A DNA stretch of 5,794 bases. Source: Dehalococcoidia bacterium. GTDB taxonomy: Bacteria > Chloroflexota > Dehalococcoidia > Dehalococcoidales > BS750m-G39. Positions 1 through 4,474 of this stretch are shown one piece after another. Below the pieces are notes generated by a model, which made no database searches, had not been told where the DNA came from, and saw only the letters and a list, made by a program, of their open reading frames with translations. Position 1 is the stretch's first letter. Every line of letters begins with the position of its first letter. Where the stretch lies: assembly GCA_030616265.1 (NCBI GenBank), contig JAUWXS010000048.1:1-5794 (forward strand), given 5' to 3'. The position numbers and the translations under genes are program-made.

Positions 1-115
1 GCTTATCTAATTCGGCACACTTGGCTTCACGGCGCGGGATAGGCTCCTGATGAGCTATCTGACCGCTATAAGCGGGCTGAGCGGTAAGATGGTGAAGAAA
101 GGCAGAGGTATCCAT
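1..115 (-). CDS. DEAD/DEAH-box helicase, YprA/MrfA (DUF1998)-like, N-terminal fragment
   Basis: Only the first 38 codons are present, read leftward from an ATG at 115-113; the gene runs off the left edge. The translation begins MDTSAFLHHL and continues with AYSGQIAHQEPIPRREAKCAEL. The pattern of a short 'FLxxL' helix, then 'Y.GQI.H.E.IP.R.A..AEL', is how I remember the N-terminus of large Superfamily 2 helicases with a C-terminal DUF1998 zinc domain. Bacillus subtilis YprA/MrfA, linked to mitomycin damage repair, is an example. No helicase motif (Walker A, DEAH) falls inside the fragment, so the call rests on this N-terminal signature alone. The start lies 11 bases after the DUF503 stop, with a weak TGGGG ribosome-binding match about 5 bases upstream, so it is probably co-transcribed with that gene. 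It could be a different protein sharing this N-terminal pattern. Confidence 0.55.
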   Translation of the reverse strand, partial: MDTSAFLHHLTAQPAYSGQIAHQEPIPRREAKCAELDK

Positions 116-126
116 TAAAACCCCAG

Positions 127-420
127 TCAGAAAACGGGTAGGATCTCAATCTCATAGTCCAGCATCTCTACATCAAAGCGACCGTTAACGATAAAGTCCA
201 CCGCCTTGGACAGGACTTCGTTGGTATAGCGTTTGTTATTGCTGACGCAGCAGATACCCAGGCTAGCTACCTGCCAAAGGTCATTATCGTCCACTTCTGC
301 CACGGAAATATTAAACTTGCTTCTGAGGCGAGTGGTAATAGACTTCAATATCCGCCGCTTGCCCTTAAGCGATAGATTTTCTGGAAAGCGAAGCTTAACC
401 CGACAGGTACCAACGTTCAT
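127..420 (-). CDS. DUF503 (YlxP-like) family protein
   Basis: This is a 97-residue protein, the normal length for DUF503. It opens MNVGTCRVKLRFPENLSLKG and continues KRRILKSITTRLRSKFNISVAE, then VDDNDLWQVASLGICCVSNN. These are the family hallmarks: a short beta strand, the 'SLK.KR..LKS' helix, 'KFN.SVAEVD..DLWQ.A.LG...VS', and a last helix leading into a hydrophobic C-terminal strand (EIEILPVF). The family is known from small ferredoxin-like folds. B. subtilis ylxP lies between infB and rbfA, but the biochemical role is unsettled, so no function is assigned. Here it sits 33 bases after the zinc-ribbon gene and 11 bases before the helicase fragment, which suggests one transcript. I see no purine-rich ribosome-binding site before the ATG (the upstream bases are pyrimidine/AT-rich). 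The start is supported by family alignment rather than by a Shine-Dalgarno match. Confidence 0.85.
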   Translation of the reverse strand: MNVGTCRVKLRFPENLSLKGKRRILKSITTRLRSKFNISVAEVDDNDLWQVASLGICCVSNNKRYTNEVLSKAVDFIVNGRFDVEMLDYEIEILPVF

Positions 421-453
421 GGTATATAGTTGGTAACTAGATAAAGCGAAGGC

Positions 454-747
454 TTAACCGCCTTCTCTTTGCTTAACGTAGCACTCTTTGCAATAGACAG
501 GGCGCCCTTCTCTGGGCTCAAAAGGTACTGTGGTTTCGGCACCGCATTCGGCACAGGTTACGGTAAACATCTGCCGCGGTTGCTTGTAGTCACCCCAGCG
601 CTCTTTTCGCCTTGTCGCCCGGCACTCCGGACAACGAGAGGGCTCATTTTGCAAACCGTGAGACTGGTAGAACTCCTGCTCACCGGTGCTGAAAACGAAC
701 TCCTGCCCGCAGTCACGGCAGACCAGGGTCTTCTCTTCCAGAGCCAT
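454..747 (-). CDS. Two-module zinc-ribbon protein (zf-trcl plus CxxC-x17-CxxC)
   Basis: This 97-residue protein has eight cysteines in four CxxC knuckles. Module 1 has C10/C13 and C39/C42, with the 'FVFSTGEQEFYQSHGLQNEP' stretch between them, typical of the 'probable zinc-ribbon' family (zf-trcl). Module 2 has C65/C68 and C86/C89 with exactly 17 residues between the pairs, matching the CxxC-x17-CxxC domain. A basic linker (about residues 43-59, RATRRKERWGDYKQPRQ) joins them and could bind nucleic acid, though that is inference. Each module should bind one Zn2+. The family has no established reaction. A strong AGGAGGGG ribosome-binding sequence lies at 754-761, seven bases before the ATG, so the start is secure. 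It is the first gene of the leftward unit, downstream of the promoter at 919-947 and its roughly 165-base leader. Confidence 0.85.
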   Translation of the reverse strand: MALEEKTLVCRDCGQEFVFSTGEQEFYQSHGLQNEPSRCPECRATRRKERWGDYKQPRQMFTVTCAECGAETTVPFEPREGRPVYCKECYVKQREGG

Positions 748-857
748 GTACTGCCCCTCCTGTATATTTTGTTAGTCCCTTGTCTCGGTTGCAGTCTCCT
801 GGCCCTAAAAACCCTTTGTCGGACCTATAGCTTGTAATACTATTTACCCCGAGGGCT

Positions 858-872
858 CTCTGCTACGCAGAG
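858..872. repeat. Perfect 6-bp inverted repeat in the leftward leader
   Basis: CTCTGC (858-863) and GCAGAG (867-872) form a perfect six-base-pair stem with a three-base loop. It lies within the predicted 5' leader of the zinc-ribbon gene, about 110 bases before the start codon. No T run follows on either strand, so it is not an intrinsic terminator. It may be only a minor leader hairpin, and a stem this short can occur by chance. Confidence 0.4.
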
Positions 873-906
873 GTCAAGCTGGGAAGCAACACTAACCAAG
901 GTTTCG

Positions 907-928
907 ACTACAGCCATAACTATAGCCA
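907..928. repeat. Tandem direct repeat, 10 bases twice, 12-base period
   Basis: ACTACAGCCA (907-916) and ACTATAGCCA (919-928) differ at one base and are separated by TA, giving a 12-base period. The next bases (ACTATT, from 928) begin to resemble a third copy. The right copy contains the predicted leftward -10 box (919-924) and the left copy covers the predicted transcription start near 912. Paired direct repeats in this position often mark binding of a regulator, but which one, if any, cannot be told from the sequence. Confidence 0.55.
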
Positions 929-947
929 CTATTTTTGGCAAAGTCAA
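919..947 (-). promoter_or_regulatory. Sigma-A-type promoter for the zinc-ribbon/DUF503/helicase unit
   Basis: On the minus strand TTGACT (947-942) and TATAGT (924-919) are separated by exactly 17 bases. Each hexamer matches five of six consensus bases. Transcription would start near 912, leaving a leader of about 165 bases before the ATG at 747. It is the best leftward promoter I can find in the intergenic region. A tandem direct repeat overlaps its -10 box. Confidence 0.65.
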
Positions 948-986
948 GCAGGCGTATTTGTTATTCGTCAATTCTTAGAACCCCAT

Positions 987-1021
987 CCCCAATAGCACAG
1001 GGTATTAGGGGCGCCAGCCCC
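987..1021. repeat. Two overlapping, mutually exclusive GC-rich hairpins
   Basis: CCCCAATA (987-994) can pair with TATT-A-GGGG (1003-1011), giving eight pairs with one bulged A (1007) and an eight-base loop. GGGGC (1008-1012) can instead pair with GCCCC (1017-1021) across a four-base loop. The GGGG at 1008-1011 is shared, so only one can form at a time. The block lies upstream of both predicted promoters' transcripts, so it would be in RNA only if an unrecognised promoter exists. It may instead be a degraded palindromic repeat element. Confidence 0.35.
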
Positions 1022-1089
1022 AGTGGGTGGGTCAGGGCGGGAAAAAAGAGCAATACTAAAAAGGGAGGAAAGAAAACAAGGCCAGCAAA

Positions 1090-1118
1090 TTTACAGTCGT
1101 CACTGGTTATGTTATAAT
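1090..1118 (+). promoter_or_regulatory. Strong extended -10 promoter of the rpsO operon
   Basis: TTTACA (1090-1095, five of six consensus) and TATAAT (1113-1118, perfect) are separated by exactly 17 bases. The TG at 1110-1111 gives the extended -10 form TGnTATAAT. Transcription should start near 1124-1126, leaving a leader of about 56 bases before the rpsO TTG. It is the only convincing promoter ahead of the tightly packed rpsO-pnp-dapB-asd-dapA genes, so it probably drives all five. Confidence 0.85.
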
Positions 1119-1131
1119 CGGTTGATTATAA
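1112..1131. repeat. Perfect 8+8 base palindrome over the rpsO -10 box and start point
   Basis: TTATAATC (1112-1119) and GATTATAA (1124-1131) are exact reverse complements around a GGTT spacer, a 20-base palindrome. It covers the -10 hexamer and the predicted transcription start. A repressor bound here would block RNA polymerase directly. The repeat is AT-rich and partly dictated by the TATAAT box, so coincidence is possible. The left half would not be transcribed, so any role would be at the DNA level. Confidence 0.5.
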
Positions 1132-1176
1132 AGGGTAATCCATATCTGCTAAAATAAGTGGGAACAGAGGGGTTGT
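1124..1176 (+). promoter_or_regulatory. rpsO leader with two competing folds (possible S15 autoregulation)
   Basis: Fold A pairs GATTA (1124-1128) with TAATC (1136-1140) at the very 5' end of the mRNA. Fold B pairs 1135-1141 (GTAATCC) with 1170-1176 (GGGTTGT), seven pairs of which three are G-U, backed by TCTG (1145-1148) with CAGA (1165-1168). Fold B buries the ribosome-binding sequence at 1166-1172, and the two folds share 1136-1140. S15 is known to repress its own translation through structurally varied leaders in several bacteria. I do not see a clear match to any one published class, so the role is inferred. Confidence 0.35.
1166..1172 (+). promoter_or_regulatory. Ribosome-binding site that fixes the rpsO TTG start
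   Basis: AGAGGGG ends eight bases before TTG at 1181. No in-frame ATG, GTG or TTG with a usable ribosome-binding site lies upstream, and S15 homology begins immediately, so TTG is the start. Confidence 0.75.
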
Positions 1177-1180
1177 AAAC

Positions 1181-1444
1181 TTGGACAAAGAGAAAAAGAC
1201 CGAAATCATAGGCAAATTCGGGCTCCGTGAAGGAGATACAGGCTCAGCTGAAGTTCAGATAGCCTTGCTCACCGAAAGGATAAACCAGTTGACCGGGCAT
1301 ATGATGGCTAATCGACATGACTATCACACGCAACGGGGGCTGCTGAAGCTGGTGGGACAGAGAAGAAGGCAACTCGCCTACTTGAGCCGAGAGGATGTTG
1401 ATCGATATCGCAGCCTGATTGCCAGGCTCGGTCTACGCAAGTAA
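1181..1444 (+). CDS. rpsO: 30S ribosomal protein S15
   Basis: This 87-residue protein is close to the 88-89 usual for bacterial S15. S15 is a primary 16S rRNA-binding protein that contacts the central-domain three-way junction and helps form an intersubunit bridge. Visible family signatures are GDTGSAEVQIALLTERI (about residues 18-34), the basic stretch HDYHTQRGLLKLVGQRRRQL, which corresponds to the rRNA-binding 'DHHSRRGLL...QRR' region, and the C-terminal RLGLRK. The start is TTG with a good ribosome-binding sequence eight bases upstream. It is the first gene of the operon, directly behind a near-consensus promoter. pnp follows after 16 bases with no terminator between, the conserved rpsO-pnp arrangement. 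The leader may allow autoregulation by S15. No unusual residues are seen. Confidence 0.97.
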   Translation: MDKEKKTEIIGKFGLREGDTGSAEVQIALLTERINQLTGHMMANRHDYHTQRGLLKLVGQRRRQLAYLSREDVDRYRSLIARLGLRK

Positions 1445-1448
1445 AGTT

Positions 1449-1457
1449 AAGGAGAGG
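1449..1457 (+). promoter_or_regulatory. Ribosome-binding site that fixes the pnp TTG start
   Basis: AAGGAGAGG lies just before TTG at 1461, with its GGAG core six bases from the start. It lies after the rpsO stop (1442-1444). It favours a TTG start over the upstream in-frame ATG at 1419, which lies inside rpsO and has no ribosome-binding site. Confidence 0.8.
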
Positions 1458-1460
1458 CTA

Positions 1461-3677
1461 TTGATATCACCTAATTCTTTTGAGTGTGAGGTCGGTGGCA
1501 GAAGGCTTATTATCGACACCGGCAAGCTGGCCGGACAGGCAGGTGGGGCGGTAACCGCCCGCTACGGGGATACCGTAGTCCTGGTTACCGTCTGCACCAG
1601 CGATGAGCCCCGGGAAGGGATGAATTTTCTGCCCCTAACCATCGACTATGAAGAAAGGCTCTACGCTGCCGGCAAGATTCCCGGTGGCTTTATCCGCAGG
1701 GAGGGACGCCCCAGCCAGGAGGCAACCCTGGCCAGCCGTCTTACCGACCGCCCACTGCGCCCGCTTCTGCCTAAGGAGTGGCGCAGGGACATTCAGCTCA
1801 TCATTACCGTGCTTTCCGCCGACCAGGAAAACGACCCCGACATACTGGCCGTTGTCGGCGGCTCGGCGGCACTATCAATCTCAGAAGTACCCTTTGATGG
1901 TCCGGTAGGCGCGGTTCACGTGGGCTACATAAACGACGAGCTGGTGTTAAACCCAACCCTGGCCCAGCTGGAAGACAGCCAGCTTGACATGGTAGTCGTC
2001 AGCACCAAGCAGGCAATAGTAATGGTAGAAGCCGGCGCCAGAGAGGCTCCGGAGGATATCGTGCTGAAGGCGATAGAACTGGGGCACCGGACAAATCAGG
2101 ACATTATCAAGCTGCAGGAGCAACTCCAGCAGGCTCACGGCAAGCCCAAGGCGGAAGCTCCGCTAAGCGAGCTCAACCCTGAGGCGCTGGCGGCAATCGC
2201 GCCGATAGTTGATAAGAAGCTGGCCCCAGCCTTGAGCCAGCCGGAAAAGTCACAGCGAGAAGACGCGCTCAGCAGCCTTAAGAAAGAGCTGGTGGAGAGC
2301 TTTTGTGAGTCATTCGCCGAAGAAGATATAATCGCTGCCTTTGAGAGCCGGGTCAGGAGTGAGATAAGAGGCAACCTCCTGGATAAGGGGAAGCGCATTG
2401 ACGGGCGGGGCCTAGACGAAGTCAGGCCCATCAGCTGTGAAGTAGGGCTACTACCCCGCACCCACGGCTCAGCCCTATTTACCCGGGGGCAGACTCAGGT
2501 CCTGGCCATCACCACCCTGGGCTCTGTCGGCAAGGAGCAACCTCTGGACGGACTGGGCATAGAGGAAAGCAAGCGATTTATCCACCACTACAACTTTCCT
2601 CCCTTCTCCAGTGGTGAGACAAAGCGCGTCGGGTCGCCGGGGAGGCGTGAAATCGGGCACGGTGCTCTGGCGGAGCGAGCCATTGAGCCGATACTGCCCA
2701 AAGCTGAGGACTTCCCCTACACCATCCGATTAGTCTCCGAGGTCTTGAGCTCCAGCGGCAGCACCTCTATGGCCAGCGTCTGCGCCTCAAGCCTGTCGCT
2801 GATGGACGCAGGAATACCGACCAAGGCCGCCGTGGCCGGGGTGGCTATGGGGCTGGTCAGCGGTGAGGACGGTAAATATATTGTTCTGACCGACATCCAG
2901 GGCATAGAGGATAACTATGGAGATATGGACTTTAAAATAGCCGGCACGGCCAAGGGTATCACCGCCATGCAGATGGACACCAAGCTCAAGGGCGTCAGCA
3001 TGGAAGTTATGGGCAAGACTTTGCCTCAAGCCCGCCAGGCTCGCCTGTCAATCCTGGAAACGATGCAAAAGACTATCAGCGCCAGCCGGCCTGAGCTCAG
3101 CAAATACGCGCCCAGAATGTACAAGATAACCATTGACCCGGATAAAATCGGCGCTGTCATCGGCACCGGTGGTAGAACGATAAGGTCGATTATTGAAGAA
3201 ACCAAGGCGACCATTGATGTTGAGAACGACGGCACGGTGCTTATCGGCTCAGCCAATGAGGAATCTGCCCGCAAGGCTATCGATATTATTGAAAGTCTAA
3301 CCAAAGAAGCAGAGGTCGGCACCACCTACACAGGAAAGGTGACGCGGATATTGAACTTCGGCGCTATGGTGGAGATTCTTCCCGGCAAAGAGGGGCTGGT
3401 CCACATCAGCGAGCTGGAGGACTACCGCGTAGACAAGGTCGAAGACGTGGTCAAAATCGGCGACGAGGTAACGGTTAAGGTAATCAACATTGACGATATG
3501 GGACGGGTAAACCTGTCGCGACGGGCGCTCTTTGAAAAGCAGTCCGACGCGCCCGGTGCCAGGGGGCAAGAATCGCCATCTAAAGACTACCCTTTCCGGA
3601 CACAGCGTGATTCCCGCCCTCCCCGAAATAAGGGTGGGTTCCACAACCGGGGACCTGATAGAGGACGCCGGCGATGA
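1461..3677 (+). CDS. pnp: Polyribonucleotide nucleotidyltransferase (PNPase)
   Basis: This enzyme degrades RNA 3'-5' by phosphorolysis, releasing nucleoside diphosphates, and works as a ring-shaped trimer. With the TTG start at 1461 the protein has 738 residues, against about 705-711 in Bacillus and E. coli. In order: first RNase PH domain (about 8-140) with the RNA-contacting FIRREGRPS loop (about 77-85); helical linker (about 226-308); second, catalytic RNase PH domain (about 311-450) with the phosphate-site GSTSMAS and metal-binding aspartates D484 and D490 in IEDNYGDMDF; KH domain with GTGG at 568-571; and S1 domain (about 621-689, KVTRILNFGAMVEI...EGLVHIS). The extra length is a 46-residue Arg/Gly/Pro-rich tail. 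All key residues expected for an active enzyme are present. The stop overlaps the dapB start by ATGA, so translation of the two is probably coupled. Confidence 0.97.
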   Translation: MISPNSFECEVGGRRLIIDTGKLAGQAGGAVTARYGDTVVLVTVCTSDEPREGMNFLPLTIDYEERLYAAGKIPGGFIRREGRPSQEATLASRLTDRPLRPLLPKEWRRDIQLIITVLSADQENDPDILAVVGGSAALSISEVPFDGPVGAVHVGYINDELVLNPTLAQLEDSQLDMVVVSTKQAIVMVEAGAREAPEDIVLKAIELGHRTNQDIIKLQEQLQQAHGKPKAEAPLSELNPEALAAIAPIVDKKLAPALSQPEKSQREDALSSLKKELVESFCESFAEEDIIAAFESRVRSEIRGNLLDKGKRIDGRGLDEVRPISCEVGLLPRTHGSALFTRGQTQVLAITTLGSVGKEQPLDGLGIEESKRFIHHYNFPPFSSGETKRVGSPGRREIGHGALAERAIEPILPKAEDFPYTIRLVSEVLSSSGSTSMASVCASSLSLMDAGIPTKAAVAGVAMGLVSGEDGKYIVLTDIQGIEDNYGDMDFKIAGTAKGITAMQMDTKLKGVSMEVMGKTLPQARQARLSILETMQKTISASRPELSKYAPRMYKITIDPDKIGAVIGTGGRTIRSIIEETKATIDVENDGTVLIGSANEESARKAIDIIESLTKEAEVGTTYTGKVTRILNFGAMVEILPGKEGLVHISELEDYRVDKVEDVVKIGDEVTVKVINIDDMGRVNLSRRALFEKQSDAPGARGQESPSKDYPFRTQRDSRPPRNKGGFHNRGPDRGRRR

Positions 3678-4474
3678 AGCCGATAAGGGTAGCCGTTCAC
3701 GGCGCACTGGGGAAGATGGGGCAAACACTGGTCGACGCCCTCTGCCGTGAACCCGATATGCAAATCGTAGGTGCTACCGACATCAAGGCGACTGAAGATT
3801 ACCTGCCTCTGCCCGACGGCTCGGGTACAGTTCCTCTTTCCTCAGACCTGAAGCACATCCTCACCAACTGCCAGCCAGAGGTAGTGGTAGATTTTACTAC
3901 GGCCAAGGCCGTTATGCCCCTGGTGCGCCTGGCAACCGAACGCGGCGTTAACCTGGTAATCGGCACCACCGGACTTAGCGCCGACGACATTAAAGCAATC
4001 GACGGCCAGGCTAAAGCTAAGGGGGTTGGGGTGGTGGTGGCAGCCAATTTTGCTCTGGGCGCGGTGCTGATGATGCACCTAGCCAAGATAGCCGGTAAAT
4101 ATCTTGACCACGCCGAAATCATAGAGCTGCATCATGAGCGCAAGCTCGATGCGCCTTCAGGCACCGCCCTAGCCACGGCTAAAGCCATGGCTCAAGCCAG
4201 GGGTAAGCCGTTTGCCACTCCGCAACAGGGGGGGAAATCAGACAGTCGGGGGAAGCAGGTTGAAGGTATCACTATTCACAGCGTGCGTCTGCCGGGGCTG
4301 CTGGCCCACCAGGAGGTAATTCTGGGAGGGGCGGGGCAAACGCTGAGCATCCGCCACGATACCAGCGGTCGTGAGTGCTATATGCCCGGCGTTATGCTCG
4401 CCATCAGAGAAGTGGTTAAGCACAAGGGTTTAATCTACGGTCTGGATACCCTGCTCGGTTTGGAGAAGGGATGA
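3674..4474 (+). CDS. dapB: 4-hydroxy-tetrahydrodipicolinate reductase
   Basis: DapB reduces the DapA product with NAD(P)H to tetrahydrodipicolinate in the lysine/diaminopimelate pathway, in the cytoplasm. The protein has 266 residues, normal for the family. The N-terminal Rossmann motif is VAVHGALGKMG (6-16, GxxGxxG type). The family signature is ELHHERKLDAPSGTAL (151-166). By alignment with E. coli, H153 and K157 are the catalytic pair, and the PSGT loop (161-164) contacts the substrate. The SVRLPGLLAHQEV stretch (203-215) is a further hallmark. The ATG overlaps the pnp stop, with AGAGGA (3660-3665) as the likely ribosome-binding site inside the PNPase tail codons. The stop in turn overlaps the asd start by ATGA. 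A run of seven Gs occurs at 4228-4234 without breaking the frame. No lysine riboswitch is possible directly upstream because there is no gap. Confidence 0.96.
   Translation: MKPIRVAVHGALGKMGQTLVDALCREPDMQIVGATDIKATEDYLPLPDGSGTVPLSSDLKHILTNCQPEVVVDFTTAKAVMPLVRLATERGVNLVIGTTGLSADDIKAIDGQAKAKGVGVVVAANFALGAVLMMHLAKIAGKYLDHAEIIELHHERKLDAPSGTALATAKAMAQARGKPFATPQQGGKSDSRGKQVEGITIHSVRLPGLLAHQEVILGGAGQTLSIRHDTSGRECYMPGVMLAIREVVKHKGLIYGLDTLLGLEKG
4462..4470 (+). promoter_or_regulatory. Ribosome-binding site before the tandem ATG of asd
   Basis: GGAGAAGGG precedes two consecutive ATG codons (4471 and 4474). The GGAG core is five bases from the first and eight from the second. The spacing slightly favours the second, but either gives essentially the same protein. 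The site lies inside the last codons of dapB. Confidence 0.6.

Larger units (their letters stand above)
748..1180. other. Divergent intergenic region (433 bases) without a convincing gene
   Basis: This region separates the leftward zinc-ribbon unit from the rightward rpsO operon. Short reading frames occur here but lack ribosome-binding sites and recognisable products. From left to right it holds the leftward ribosome-binding site, the long leader with a small hairpin (858-872), the leftward promoter with tandem repeats (907-947), two overlapping GC-rich hairpins (987-1021), a purine-rich tract (about 1039-1080), the rightward promoter (1090-1118) with a palindrome, and the short rpsO leader. 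I found no tRNA-like T-loop or cloverleaf, no intrinsic terminator (stem followed by a T run) on either strand, and no riboswitch consensus I can name. Confidence 0.8.

Noticed and set aside
469..837. 122-codon rightward reading frame opposite the zinc-ribbon gene
   Set aside because: It is antisense to a well-supported zinc-ribbon gene whose cysteine knuckles explain the sequence. Its product resembles no family I know.
935..1117. 60-codon rightward reading frame beginning with TTG
   Set aside because: It has no ribosome-binding site, a low-complexity Lys/Arg/Gly-rich product and no recognised family, and it runs through the hairpin block and into the rpsO promoter.
1125..1153. Leftward promoter using the TATAAT formed by the palindrome on the minus strand
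   Set aside because: The -35 region at proper spacing matches only about three of six bases. The leftward promoter at 919-947 is much better.
748..1180. tRNA, small RNA gene or CRISPR in the divergent region
   Set aside because: There is no cloverleaf or T-loop consensus, no regularly spaced long repeats and no terminator defining a small RNA.
1419..1460. Upstream ATG start for pnp adding 14 residues
   Set aside because: It lies inside rpsO without a ribosome-binding site. The added residues are not family-like, whereas TTG at 1461 has AAGGAGAGG at the right distance and starts where PNPase homology starts.
3600..3673. Lysine riboswitch or terminator ahead of dapB
   Set aside because: pnp and dapB overlap by ATGA, so there is no leader space, and no L-box-like conserved sequence is seen.
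3297..3728. 143-codon leftward reading frame opposite the end of pnp
   Set aside because: It is a shadow of the KH/S1 and tail region of pnp, without a ribosome-binding site or recognisable domain.
4021..4040. G-rich stretch in dapB as a G-quadruplex
   Set aside because: Only two-G tracts are available for most of it, and it is explained by Gly/Val codons in the Rossmann region. There is no sign of a regulatory role.
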